A DNA stretch of 64,000 nucleotides from Bolinopsis microptera (GCF_026151205.1 NC_087084.1:11497453-11561452); one strand, 5' to 3'; positions 22,921 through 35,080 are shown, numbered from the stretch's first letter. Numbers and translations are program-made. Notes: generated from the letters alone by a model not told the origin.

Positions 22921-23842
22921 TTACGGCGGCGCTCAGCCTGTCATTCCGCCGAATCTCTTATATTCTTTATGTTTAGGGGTCGTTCACATATTACGTAATC
23001 AGCCGAGGGGGGTTCCCAAATGATCACGCTAGTGTAATTTTGACATAATAGCTATTAGTCAGTGTAATAAGCGCCAAGCGCGAGCACAGAACTTTTTTCT
23101 CCGATTTCGATAAATTTGCTACCAAAAGTTGTTTAAAAATGTGAATAAAATAAATCCACCGTGTAGCAATTTTCGCTAAAAATGCTACACGTCGCTTGTT
23201 CGCCGCGCGTGCTTTTTTCGCGCAAATTTTTAGTTTTTGGCCTATAACTTTCACATTTTTAGTTATTATCACGTAATTATTATGGCATCGTAATAAGCTC
23301 ATCGAGACAAAACTTTTGGTACTAATATTTTAAGATTTAAAGGAAAATTATTTTCAAAAATTTTTAATCTGAACACAAGGGTCCCCCCTTGTGTGAAATT
23401 TTGACCAAATTTTTGAAAATTTTTGTGCTTCAAATATTATAATTTTGGTACTAAAAGTTGCGTCTGACTAAGCTCATTACGATCCTGTATGAATTATTTC
23501 AAAATATTCAATATGTTAGGAGTTATAGGCATTTTAAGCAATAAATTACCCATTTTTCGTCCTTTGTACACTCTTGCGATGCACAAAAGGCCCACATACA
23601 GCTCGACGTTATCGTGCTACACGGTGAATTTTCATTGTTCACACTTTGAGGCAACTTTTGGTACCAAATTTATCAAAATCAGAGACAAAAAATTCTGTGC
23701 CAGCTCATGGCGCTTATTACATAGACTATATGCCTATACGTGAAACTGATTACGGAAGGGGGTGGGGAATTTGTACAAAAAATGATAACGTAATATGTGA
23801 ATGACCCTTTATGAACATAATATTAATAGGGTCCCCAGGTAA
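22921..23842 (+). repeat. 85-bp miniature repeat, copy 4, split by a MITE
   Basis: The left half (22921-22975) starts TTACGGCGGCGCTCAGCC. The right half (23809-23842) ends GGGTCCCCAGGTAA. Removing the MITE at 22976-23808 and one TTA restores a continuous ~86-base copy through its central palindrome. This gives the order of insertion directly. Confidence 0.75.
22976..23808. mobile_element. Harbinger-type MITE with TTA target duplication
   Basis: Terminal repeats are GGGGTCGTTCACATATTACG on the left and the complement of CGTAATATGTGAATGACCCT on the right, flanked by TTA (22973-22975 and 23809-23811). The 833-bp interior has no transposase; the 92-codon frame at 23024-23302 is not recognised. 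It shares ends with 36965-37136 and a remnant near 14391. Superfamily assignment rests on TIR and the 3-bp TTA duplication. Confidence 0.75.
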
Positions 23843-24252
23843 ATATTTATCTTACAAATCACGTGCACACTCCTAATAGTAATGTGATTTGTCAGTTGTC
23901 ACTGAATATAGTCACGATATAACAACTGCCCGGCTCAAGCTGTTCATAGGAATAAGATTATCGTGCGATATTTGCGCTGTGGCCAAATTATATACCATCC
24001 GATAGGAAAAACGCCAAATCGGATGTCGCAAGAAAAGCGAAACCTAGCGCAGGTTCCTATAAAAAGTTATGACTAAATAACTGGTCAAAATAAATATTTA
24101 CACCGCGCAGCAAATAAAACAAACGAATATCAAAATAACATGCGCGTCGCTATTATGTATCGCTAGGCGTTACTATGGTTATGGCGTTACTATGGTTATG
24201 ACGTCACAAATGACTATATTTGGAAATGAGGGGAAGGCTCCTTTCTCGCAAC

Positions 24253-24420
24253 GGCGAGGTAGCGCAGTTGGTTAGAACACCAGCTTTGCAACCGCGAGGT
24301 TGCGAGTTCGAATCCCAATGTCTGCCTGGTTGTGGGGTGAGCGTCGTTGACGTTCAGCTAAGGATCCTGAGTGGTCTATGCAGCCCCCCGGTATACTCAG
24401 CCGAATACTCGGGAAATCGG
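24253..24420 (+). repeat. tRNA-derived SINE
   Basis: The head resembles a tRNA, with an A box (TAGCGCAGTTGG, ~24260-24271) and B box (GAGTTCGAATCCC, 24304-24316) at normal spacing. The anticodon and acceptor stems do not pair properly and a non-tRNA body follows (GTGGGGTGAGCGTCG...). This is therefore a SINE with an internal Pol III promoter, not a functional tRNA gene. The 3' limit is uncertain and may reach ~24555. Confidence 0.65.
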
Positions 24421-24559
24421 GTGTGAGGGTTAAATGAGGAGCTGCACATTGCAGCAGTCTCGGGCGAAGTAAGTATGGTACACACTACTTTAAGTTTAAC
24501 AGTCACTGGCCAAAATAAATCCTTCGGCTTCCTGCAATTGGCTGGTTGCACGTGTGTAA

Positions 24560-25990
24560 CAATGTAGCTGTTGGAATACTTCGAAGTAATATGTATAAGT
24601 GTCTTGATACAAAATTACTGTCATGTACTATTTCATATATACTGTAGTCGATCAACTTAACCGACTATACCATATCAATTATCGTATGATTATTTGTACC
24701 ATTAGTTCTGATTACCAATTCGCACTTGCAACTTGCTGGCCCAAAACTTATTCCTTGCCAAACTTTTATTTTTTCGTATTGTTTGACATACAAATGGCCA
24801 TATAATAAGAATCATTTGATTCAGCCAGTGTCATTGATAATGGTATTGGTATGTTTTATCTCTCTTTTCGTGAGATTACTGTTGAACTTGATCTCGTGGT
24901 ACATGTCTTCACATACAACCACTATACCTACGGGGGCGTTTGCATGGTTTCAGCAAGCTCTTGGCTATTTTACCAACCAGTACAATTCACAGACCAGCGC
25001 AATAAATTGTTTTAGACTATAATTAGAGTACTGCTCAAAGGTTACTATGAGTATGACATGCGATTATCAGTTCTACAAAATGTCTATTAATTAATAGTTA
25101 GATTGATAAAGTTCTTTAGATTTATTGAATAATCTCGGTCAAATTGAGTGGGTTCTTTGTTACAGCAAGACAAGAATTCAAACACATTTTATTCTATCAA
25201 TAATTCATTTCAGTCATATTCAAGATTACAGTCGAAACATCCCATGAAATGCTTACTCTAAAATCTTTAAGTAAACGGTTGTCAACATTGCAGTTCGTCT
25301 CCTAGCCATGTTTTAGAAACCTTGCAGTCATTCGATCTGCAGACACAGCTTGGCAGCGAATCCGTCGCTGTACGAAGATTCATCTGCAAGTGCAGGCCCA
25401 AAATTGTTGAATGCAATGCCCTAGCCTATAATATCTGAATTACACCATCTTAAATCAAAACTCGTCCAGTTCATGCTCTCTCTCTTCCTGATAACCTGTA
25501 ACCACCCATCAGGGGCTACTCTTCTCAATTTAAACTGGCTGCTTTGCTAGAGGAATGACAGAGATCTCCTCTCCGTGGTCTGGGTGGTCACACGATGCAC
25601 CAATTACGAAAGCGATGTCAGCTATTTTAAATAACCTAACAGTTAAGACTCGGTTTTGATATTAAAACTGTTCGTGTTACAGGGTTATGGATATACAAAT
25701 ATTGTGTCAATGAAGATCACAAATAAAAGGTACAAAATACTTTCGGATGATGCAGATAAAATGAAATCATTACAGACCTGGCTGACTATCTAATTCTCTA
25801 TTGTGTTCACAGTAGTTCAAGCCTAACATAATTGAAGATTCTAATAATTTAAGCATTGATCGTTGAAACACAGTTCAACAATGATCAAATAACCTAGCAG
25901 TCAACCTAGCAGTAAGGTTGAAATATAGTACAATCGAAAGTATAACTAAATACCAATATCATAAAACCGTAAATATCAATAATCAAATGT
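24560..25990. other. Intergenic DNA, nothing recognised
   Basis: AT-rich sequence with short chance reading frames only; I see no splice-bounded exon or inverted-repeat element. The right end abuts the C-terminus of a MULE transposase remnant. Confidence 0.4.
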
Positions 25991-25995
25991 CGAAT

Positions 25996-26915
25996 TCATA
26001 GTGCAGCAGAAACAGCAGAGAGATAATCAATGACTTCGTACTCCTGGTTATTGTAGGCTTGCATGAAGGATTCCAGAAGGGAGTCGTACCTTATCCACTT
26101 GGCAGCTCTCTGGGGTGTAGGTCTCCTCATCAGTCTTTCCGTGATCTTCTGGTCTGTTAGTCCTTGCTCTAGCTCTAGTTTGAGGGCTTCAAGGAATTTC
26201 CAGATGGTAGGATTTGAACATTGGACGAGGCTGCGGAAACCATTATGTCATCCTTCTGCAAGGTTCAAAGAGCGTGAGAGACCAGTTAGACAGCAATCGT
26301 ACTGGTTCCAGGACAGGTGATCGAAGCGAGCAGGTCTGTTTGGTGTTCCCATCCACGTGGACTCAAATTATAATGTAAAGACATCCATATCTGCGGAGAT
26401 GATAGGTCTAAGGATCTGCCATGCGTAGTGGACGTCATCAGGAGGGATGAAAGGTAGAGCTCCGATCCGTTGGAAGGCTTTCCGGATGTCGGATCCAACC
26501 ACCTGATACTCCGGAACAAGGTCGGAGCGAGCGAAGTTCCTCCATAGAGCCTGTTTGAAGTGGAAGTAGCAGCCACGTAGAGTAGTCCCGGGCCAGACAG
26601 CAGTGACACTGTTCCGTAGCCCAGCTTCATAATCGCAAAGGGCGGTGTCTGAATGGAAAGATCCAAAGCGATCCAGTTCTTCTAGTAGGTTTGTGTAGTG
26701 TTCTTGCCGCTTTCCAGGGAGAAGACCAAACGCCAGAGGAAGTCTGTAATTGTCTGGGGTGATTCCATGTACTGTCAGGAGTTGGGTGAATAGATTGGGT
26801 GCCACCTTTTTTTGTTTTGTATTGCTGCGCTGAGAGGTGTTTATGTTGGTCGGCAGCTTTCTGCTTCAATTCTGCTCTGAACTCTGCTTTCTTAGCTAGA
26901 ACTGTCTACTGCCGT
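25996..26915 (-). pseudogene. MULE transposase, broken
   Basis: The minus strand encodes the C-terminal two thirds of a Mutator-like (FLYWCH-associated MULE) transposase. An N-terminal KAEFRAELKQKAADQHKH segment is followed by LPLAFGLLPGKRQEHY, then the catalytic-region CDYEAGL and CYFHFKQALWR. After that come FESTWMGTPNRPARFDHL, WNQYDCCL and the tail WKFLEALKLELEQ. Three lesions are visible: a frame change at an A-rich run (~26806-26815), an in-frame TAA after DVFTL (~26366-26368), and TGA in place of the expected Trp codon of the EG(W)HNGF motif (~26255). It is inactive. TIRs were not located. Confidence 0.82.
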
Positions 26916-27146
26916 AACGGCAAATTTTGTCTTTCGCACGTACGTCTCCTGAGGAAAATTATTATTATTAATAGTCAAACATGAATCATAACACATAGAG
27001 GGGGGTTTGGTCGTTGATTACGTAATCAACATTTTCTTTTTTACCCTCTAGAATAATAACAATTTGACAATATTTTAATTCAAAATCCACTCAATTTCAC
27101 TCTGATAGTGATAAAATTTAGAAATTGATCGAATATCCGGCTATAA

Positions 27147-27826
27147 TACAGCAGGGTGTCATAATTATTGGCGCGTAGACAATTTTGCGTAAAATTTTAG
27201 CTTACCCAAGCTTTTAGAAACGATCATTACTTGACTTCTGAGTGTCAGTTTCCTATGGAGTCTTAATCATTCGAGAGATAATCCTTCATACTACAGTTCA
27301 GTCTAAAAATGAAGTCCGAAAGAAGTTAAATTTTGTCGATAATCACGACGAAAGAGAAAAATTTGGATTACTGGACTTAAAGCCTTCGGCTGCTTACCCT
27401 AAATTCCAGGATGAGTCCGCCTGACTATATTTTATTGCGTCAGTTAGAGGAGAAAGAAAGCTTTTATAAAATCTATAGTTTTCTATATGTTTCGCTATCG
27501 CCTGAAGAGCTGTGCACTTTAGTCTAAAGAATAATTTCAGAAAAAATTCACCGAAAAAAAATTACACAAAATCTCTTACTCCTTCGTAAATCTAACCAAG
27601 TATGGAATCGACCCTTTAAATAACGGCCTAAATTATGGGTTTTGAGGTACATCAACACAAAATTCTGAAATTAAGAAAAAGTTCAGACGATTATCTACAG
27701 ACCAGTTTTTGAATTTGGTAATTTAGATATTCAGAAGTAAAGTTATGACCCGGCGAAAAATATTGATTTCATCATAAAATACACATAAAATTTCAAACAC
27801 GCCAATAATTCTGACACCCTGCAGTA
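27147..27826. mobile_element. Tc1/mariner-like non-autonomous element
   Basis: Inverted ends CAGGGTGTCATAATTATTGG (left, from ~27152) and the complement of CCAATAATTCTGACACCCTG (right) are followed outward by GC(A/T)GTA, giving TA on both edges. CAGGGTGTCA-type termini and TA targets are characteristic of Tc1/mariner. The ~680-bp interior has no DDE/D domain. Internally deleted copy or MITE. Confidence 0.72.
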
Positions 27827-28154
27827 GTAAGTAGTTTAGAAGTTGCTTGGCCGGATATCATAACAATGATTTCGGCTCATCATCATAGCATGATCAGGGT
27901 AGCATGAAACGTAGATAAAGTGTTTTCTAGGAAAATAGTTAAGGGGGGGGGGGGTCAGGCATGATTACGTACTTTTGCTGTCAGGAGGGGGGGTTGGGTC
28001 TTGATAACGGTTGATTACGGAAGGGGGGAGGGGGGTAAAAATTTGTAAATGCGTGTATTACCGCGCGGCGCTAAAAATCTTTCAAAGTTGTTGACACTTA
28101 GGGGTTTTATCAGTATAAACAGATCGCGCTCGCCGCAGAAGATTAATCCGTGTT

Positions 28155-28187
28155 CGTGGAAACATTTGTGTCCGATTTGGAAACATG
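28155..28187 (+). repeat. 33-bp direct repeat, copy 1 (copy 2 at 30011-30043)
   Basis: Identical 33 bases beginning CGTGGAAACATTTGTGTCCG occur at 30011-30043 in the same orientation. The two copies flank the CCCCTAAAATGTCA element, but are too far from its edges to be a target duplication. Confidence 0.85.
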
Positions 28188-28339
28188 TTTTTGGGGCCCA
28201 GATTGCCGAGTTAGGGCTAAATTTACAGGGTTCTGAAGTGTCTAGGAATAATATTTAAACCTTTTTCTAGCCTGCCAAGATTTGGAAATTTGAAAATAGA
28301 ATAAGGTACAATTTTTTTGACGTTGAAATGGAGTTCGTT

Positions 28340-29729
28340 TTAAAACACCACCCCTAAAATGTCATTTCTATATGTGTGATAATTACAAAATGTACAGGAG
28401 GCCTGATTTATCTTTTGTCACTAGAACTATTTGTTTTGTCTTATTAAAACATTAAGCTACTTGAAAACATTCACTCACTAAAGGAAGTACCTCAAAACCG
28501 TAATCACCCCCTAAAATGTCACGTGCACCACCCCTAAAACTTCAGGTAAAACAGGTTGTGTAGACTAGAATTTCTCTCTGTTGAAAAAAATGGTGGAATT
28601 TAGTCAATTTACTTTTTGTGACATTTTGGGGACTTTTTTTTTGAATACCCAGAACTTACGGCAAAACAGTAACTCAGTCAACAAAATTAACACCTGTAGA
28701 TATCTAGAGTTAGATTATCTAGTTATAAACTAACAATTGGCACAAAAGAAATGGATTCAATGTGATTTTAACCTTGTGCAAATTGCATGTTTTAATTGCA
28801 TTTTTTGGGATTTTTAACATCATCCTGCATTTTGGCAATTTTAGTGACCTGTAGTTAACTACGCCAACCCAGTAATCGATCTGACCTTCTCTATAGACTA
28901 GATTTGACTGCTTTTAGCAAAATTGAATGTCAAAAACTACGGTTTTTGGTACTTACTAGTTTATGGTAAACCTATGATATGCCCCCTAAAATGTCATTTT
29001 TTTCCTCCCTTAAAATGTCAAATTTATATTTTGTTCGCATGGTGTGCGATAATAGCTCTTGTTTTGGCACTTGTTAATTATTAACATCAACTATTAACGA
29101 AATGTGAGTATGCATTGCATCTTAGGAAAAGCCTGAGTAATTTGATCAGGTTAAAATGACATTTTAGGGGGGATAATTAGACATTTTAGGGGATTTTTAT
29201 TGCGATTAATAAAATAAAACTAATTCCTTGAGCTGCCAAAGCTTTCCAATATTACCATTAGATGCTAAATATTATGTTTAATAGGCTGGTACCTCCATTT
29301 TATGGTGCTTGTAGTCTCAAAGCCAGAATCTGATAAAATGACATTTTAGGGGGCGGCCAGTTGACATTTTAGGGGAGGGTAGTAATATTGAGTAATGTAT
29401 AACTTTCCATATCTCCAGTCATATGTACAAAGTTGCTAAAATATGTAAATATCACTATCCTAGACCAAAACTGAGTTAATATTAATGAATTCCAGAGTTA
29501 TAAAATTGTGCGCTTTTTTTCAAAAGTAAAAAATTCGTACAAAGTGAAAAAAATGCCCTTATGGCATCATTTAGATTCAATTTCAGGATGTGGCAGGGTC
29601 TGAATGATATTTTTTTATGTTTAGGAGTTACAAATGATTAGGTAAGATACTTTCTAAGAAGATGGGATCCAATCAATCAAGAGTGGCGTCTAAGGGGTGG
29701 GTGACATTTTAGGGGGGGGGGGGGGGGGT
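28340..29729. mobile_element. Element with convergent CCCCTAAAATGTCA repeats
   Basis: The left half carries CCCCTAAAATGTCA or close variants at about 28351, 28509 and 28981, with a partial copy (CTTAAAATGTCA) near 29010. The right half carries the complement TGACATTTTAGGGG at about 29157, 29338, 29362 and 29701, plus a shorter form at 29179. The edges are a TTTTAAAACACC stretch and a long G run (29713-29729). No transposase is present. This layout is typical of subterminal transposase-binding repeats in a non-autonomous DNA transposon; the superfamily is not clear. Confidence 0.65.
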
Positions 29730-30010
29730 TTACCCGTATATGTCCGTAAACAGAGTTGGATTTGCCCTGGTATGATACAGTGGCTTGAGTACTAACATTT
29801 TAAGCTTCCTGTGAAATATTTCTATGGTTCATAGAATGAACGAAATGAACAAAAAATGAACATTCTCCTAGAATCGCCTAAAATGAACTGAAACCGATTG
29901 GGATCGATTTATATTGATACCACGAGTGTCCCTGAGAAGTTTGGTGGGTCTAGCATGTTCAGAAAGGGCTCTGGGCAATGTTTCCATTTTGGTGTCAGAG
30001 TAGTTGAGCT

Positions 30011-30043
30011 CGTGGAAACATTTGTGTCCGATTTGGAAACATG
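30011..30043 (+). repeat. 33-bp direct repeat, copy 2
   Basis: Identical to 28155-28187. The surrounding bases differ, so only this core is conserved. Confidence 0.85.
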
Positions 30044-30324
30044 CCCTTGTAGCCGCATTTATGCCTATTGCCTTGACTGACGAAAGTCAAATACAAGGAA
30101 ATACTTTCGAGAAAACCATAGTATATAGCTAACTTTAGCAGGGTAGCGTTGGTTATGTGCCTAACCTGGTGAGCACAGTGGATATCCTTGCTGTACGGCT
30201 AGTTAAACAAGGAATTGAAACTGTGGGGCTCCGTGCAGACCAACCTACCTGTGGCTAAAGCTCTAATATACAAAAAACAATACATTGAAATCGATCTGGT
30301 ATGGTAGAGGGTCATTTGTACTAA

Positions 30325-30575
30325 TGGACACAAGTTATAAAGCAACATAAGGTCTCCAGTGCTTCATTTTATAGACATTGGCAAAAAACTATTTTTGGCT
30401 CAGCGAACCAAAAATGGCACTGAATTTTGGTAACTTGAACTAGGAAGGTCGTAGAGACTTGAATTCTAGCTTAAAATGACCGCAAACATCATATTTATAT
30501 ACAACTTATAAAGCAATATAAGCCTTTTAATGCTTATTCGTTAAGATATTGACAAAAATCGGTCATTTTGGTTGC
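30325..30575 (+). repeat. Satellite-like dispersed repeat, copy 1
   Basis: Two diverged tandem subunits of roughly 165-170 bases, each with ATTTATATACAACTTATAAA-type and GACTTGAATT blocks. The same pair appears at 63715-64000, sharing TTTGGCTCAGCGAACCAAAA. The repeat is probably widespread in the genome. Confidence 0.75.
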
Positions 30576-30859
30576 ACGCGTGAGGAAAAATACCAAATTG
30601 GGGAACAATTGTTGGTCTTTTTTTAACAAGTTTTGTGCTCAAGTTATTAAAATGTGCTTTGCAGTTGTAGATCGGTTGTTTTCTTCCAATATGGGTTTCG
30701 GTATAAATCCGGAAGCACCCGGTTCATGGGTGATAGGGGTTAAGAACCCTAAAATGTCAGGAGATGGGCGAGACAATTGTCTGAATTTGGTTATAAAATC
30801 ACTCTTTGCTAGGGTTAGCTTTTTTCCGCTACAGCGATCCGATTTCTAACTACTAATCA

Positions 30860-33840
30860 TCCCCCTCTACATCATTCTCTTTTAGATACGTGATTTCTAT
30901 AAGTTCTTCAAGGTACATACGGCATGATGTAAAGTCTGGTGGTTACAATTCGATAAAATCAGTACAAGCAAAAAACTGCCCCAAATTTCTCCTCCGAATA
31001 TGGTTCGAAATTATAAACGTTATTGAGACAATACATTAGGGTAATTTACCACTGAGACCAGATGTAGTGATCTAGATTCAGATAAAGCGAAGAAGGTGCA
31101 TATATGAATTAAAAATCGATTTAATTGGCTATCAATTATAATAATTACCAGGCATAAGATATTTTTCCTTCAAACGATCCAATTCCACCACACTGGATTT
31201 GTGCTTCATTTTAGCATAGTTGATCTTCGCTTGAAAGATTTCTACGTCTTGTTTCTTCTAAAACCCTGCGGTTAAGATAATTTAAATTAAAGGTTTAGTT
31301 AATTGGAGAATTTAAAAGCTTACGAAATTAACTTCGGGATAACTTCTCAACTGCACAAAATATCCAAGTTAACAACCATTTTAATTTTAAGCAATTTAAA
31401 TGGTTGTGAGCAATTTAAGCGTCTATTTCTTTATCCATGGGAATGTTAGCCTTAGTTTAAGCATTTATTTACGTTCATATAAGGGTCAAAACAAATAATA
31501 ATTATAGAGTGCTACTAATGGAGCTGTTGTGACTGCCACACCGCAATTAACGTAAGAGCTACTAACTATTTTATGTCAATATCAGCATTACCAATCATCT
31601 AAGATTCTAACCACCGAATTGTTCCTGTTGCAGATATAAATCTTAGTGGGCTTAGTTAATACTCGAGAATCTGGCAAAGGTCCTGCCTTCAATGATTCTG
31701 ACCGTTCTGATGACAAAGATAAGCGTTTTTCCTAAGCGCAAAAGGATTTTCCTAACAAAAGCAGTTAACATTGCTGTGCAAAACTTTCTACTTACTAGTC
31801 ATTTCACTTTCACTGTCAAGTGTCAGGACACGTCATTTTAGTGTCATTTAAAAAACATGTCCTTAGTAGGCTGTATCAAAAACCACAAACAATAATTTAT
31901 TCACCTTCTAAATAGGTGCATTAAGTCATAGGACTCCCAATTGACATTTAAATAATTGTTAAATTGAATTTTTTGTTCAATTGAGAGATTGTCAATAAAT
32001 AGTAAAAATAGCACAGTTACCTGCATAGTTGACAAGTTCATTAATGTTGTTTCGATGAACAGGGCGTTCTTTCTCATTCATTTCGTTTCAGGCTGAATTT
32101 GATTGTCATTATATTTACGCTTATCTATAATTGTACCAATCAAAATCATGTGAAAAGCTTGTATATGTTATAATCCAAAATTAAGTCTCGCTAGACAAAC
32201 CATCTGCATCCTGTGAGAGCATCTTTGATTAGAAGATCTTTAGGGTGATCTTGGCAACTCTTTCTAAGCATAGTCTGGATCTATAAACATGTCAGCTTCT
32301 TGTGGTGATAGTAAAGTTATAATATTATTATTATTATCTAATCTAAAATATCTAATAATTTAGTTAATTATTAACAGGCCCCTTAACGTGGGCAATAATA
32401 TCCTCTTTACAAGCTGAAATATATAGTTCGGAATTAATAGTTCAGGAAAATAATAAAGGGTAGAGCGATAAAAAGGCATGTATATATCAAGCAAGAGATT
32501 AAACACAAATTTTTTTAACACAGGTACTGAAATGACTGTTATCTAAAATGAGTACCCTTAGGACACGTTAAATAGTGCATAAACCATAAATATGTTTGAA
32601 CCATAAATTAATTATCCGTGGTGGGTAAATGTGTTCACACTTCCATTGGATGATGAGTTAAGTGGTCAGTTGTACAATTGTGCAGTTCCAAATCTGAAAA
32701 CCAATACTGAAAGTAAAAAACGAGTAGGAAAACAAAATAGTTAGGATAACAAGATCCCATGAAAAAACTGCTGTATCAAATTAAACATTGATGAGACCTG
32801 TTAAATTACATGGTTAGATAGCTACTTTAAATAACATTACGGGAGACATAAGTAAATTACGAACAAAACAGAAAGGATATCGGAACATGGTCTCTCACAT
32901 TTGTGTAATGAAATGCTATGCTAATGGTAGCGCTCGATCTGTTATGCCTTTAACCGCGCGCACTGCACACGCCAATTGTCAGAGTGTTTTTCACCACCGA
33001 AATGTGCTACTCTTGTTAAATTCAAAACTTTCTTCTCACTGAAAATGCTAATAAATTTTATCGAACAGTATTTTTGGGTAAAAATATTTCCAAATGCGAC
33101 CATAAAATACCTTTAAATGTTTGCGCGCGAAAATCTATTGTTTGTAAGTTTTTTAAATGTATACTGAGAAAATTTTTAGAAATGGTTTGTGATTTCTTAT
33201 GATATTATTATAAAAAGATTTTGATTATAAAAAGTTCTACATATTGTAATGTATTAAAATGCATTATATGTGAGGCTTTTCTTCATATTTACTTGCCGAA
33301 ATTGCCTGAAACCTTGAAATGTGAAAGAAAAATAAGCATTTTGCATTTAAAATTGAGATCCATGAACCATTTGAATGTCAAAAAGATTTTAAACCAGGTA
33401 ACTTTAATATACAATTTAAAACACTTTTAAAATGGCGATGACCCACGTTAATATATAATGGTCAAAATTCCTTATAATAATAAACAGTTTTTATTTTTTA
33501 AACGATTATTGGCGGGTCGAAAAGTAATATAAAACATAAACTCTTCGATATTCAGTATTTGTTAATTATTACCTAAAGACCTCGGTAGTAAGCCTTTAGT
33601 TGTCAAAAATTATAAACACATTCAACATTAAAAATAGAGGTATGGCGGAACAAAAGGCTAAACACCGCTCAGCAGTGAGAAAGTTACAATAATTTTAAAT
33701 TTTAAAATAGTATTTTCAATGGGACACAAAACAATCAACATTTTACTCGAATTTTAGTATAATTTTAACCTGAAAAGCGTTTCGAATATTTTATTCATTA
33801 GCTGTTATCTTTAATTTATCAAACGATATGAATTAATTCA
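30860..33840. other. Intergenic DNA, nothing recognised
   Basis: No splice-bounded exon or domain was found. Short frames such as 33221-33430 lack support. A CCCTAAAATGTCAGG motif at ~30747 resembles the subterminal repeat of the neighbouring element. Confidence 0.4.
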
Positions 33841-34019
33841 TAACTTGATGCGCGGTTTCGGGTAATGTTGTGCAGCGCGCGGCCGAAATTGTGACAAACA
33901 GAAGGAAATAACTCGTCATCAAAATGTATCGCGCGAGAATGTTTTAGTAGACGCGCATGTGACGTCACAAGTGAAGAGCTCGCAGTGGGTGAACGCAGTA
34001 TTTTAGGCTTAGAACGTTA

Positions 34020-34130
34020 AAGTCGCTGACTCATGACTCAAACGATATATTGTAGGTTTATAACCTACCAGGACGCGCGCCGAGTTGGACTCGTCGACGG
34101 AACAGATATTTAATGAGTATCACCCGTTAA
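34020..34130 (-). repeat. Dispersed repeat, copy 2 (inverted relative to 19577-19690)
   Basis: Contains GGTTTATAACCTACCAGGAC, CGCGCCGAGTTGGACTCGTC and ends GAGTATCACCCGTTA, the complement of the block order at 19577-19690. The flank on the left (33840-34010) is unusually rich in GCGC and holds a TGACGTCA site near 33959. Confidence 0.65.
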
Positions 34131-34243
34131 ACGATATAATAATATAATAATCTCGTCCCTCTTACTAATAAAAATTAAGTATGTTCAGATCAGCAATCTA
34201 CTTCGATCCCACTCTTCAACAGCTACGGCCCAACAAGTTCACA

Positions 34244-34424
34244 GCAGATTCATAAAACCGTAGTACATACATATTACATTACACTGGAGCTTACACAGTG
34301 TAATTTCCTCCAGTCTACGCCGCGTACGTTTATATAGGCGCGCGGCGCAGACTGGAGGAAATTACACTGTGTAACTGTAAGCTCGATCCAGTATAATGTA
34401 ATATGTATGTTCTACGGCTTTATA
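34244..34424. repeat. Long imperfect palindrome, ~85-bp arms
   Basis: The left arm (ATTCATAAAACCGTAG...CCTCCAGTCT) is mirrored by the right arm (AGACTGGAGGAAATTACACT...CTACGGCTTTAT) around a GC-rich centre (CGCGTACGTTTATATAGGCG). Mismatches and small indels are few. Probably a foldback MITE. Confidence 0.85.
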
Positions 34425-34427
34425 CTA

Positions 34428-34500
34428 AAAAATTAATACAAAATCTGAAATGCAGGGTTTCAGTGAAACCCTGCATTTCAGAGTTTGTATTAATTTTTAT
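34428..34500. repeat. Second palindrome, ~34-bp arms
   Basis: The left arm AAAAATTAATACAAAATCTG continues with AAATGCAGGGTTTCA; the right arm TGAAACCCTGCATTTCAGAG continues into TTTGTATTAATTTTT, with almost no loop and about two mismatches. It starts only a few bases after the longer palindrome. Confidence 0.88.
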
Positions 34501-34756
34501 TTTATAATGAAGTTTTTTGTCATTTGTGAAGATTTAAAGCCGAAGTGAACATTTGTGTTGGATCCACAAACATGGTACATGGAATTGATCGGCAGGACGA
34601 GTAACAACATGAACGGTTGATATTTCGGAATGCCAGTTCGTGAAGACACCTATCGTTACCAACTCTATAAATGGTGATGCAAATAACTACTAAATGGTTA
34701 TTGGTTGGGATGAGCAACACAAATGTGACTAGACTCGACTAGCGGCAGCTATTTCT

Positions 34757-34830
34757 ATCTAACAGTCTTCGTAATATAATGTAGTTTATTTTGTATTTAC
34801 TTTACTGTGAGTTCGTAGATATTAGGATTG
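34757..34830 (+). repeat. ~75-bp direct repeat, copy 1 (copy 2 at 35886-35957)
   Basis: AACAGTCTTCGTAATATAAT and GAGTTCGTAGATATTAG-type blocks are shared in the same order with 35886-35957. The two copies bracket the 143-residue gene at 35081-35512, about 1.13 kb apart. Confidence 0.75.
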
Positions 34831-35080
34831 AGTATTTGAGTAAAGTAGATATTAAAACGAGCATTATCTTTGGTAAAAACAAAATGTAGCTATCACAGAG
34901 GCGAATACAGTATAACTATAATAATATAAAAATTGTGTTCGGTAATATGAACTAATAATACCCCTGTCAAGTTGATATAAGATAACTTCTCATTTTCGCC
35001 CTTCATAGCATCAATTCTTGTTGTCATTAGAATTCACTTGAAGACACCCGACCCGACTAATAACATGAATGGGAAGACAA

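Noticed and set aside
24253-24325. Functional tRNA gene
   Set aside because: A and B boxes are good, but the acceptor and anticodon stems do not pair and a SINE-like body follows.
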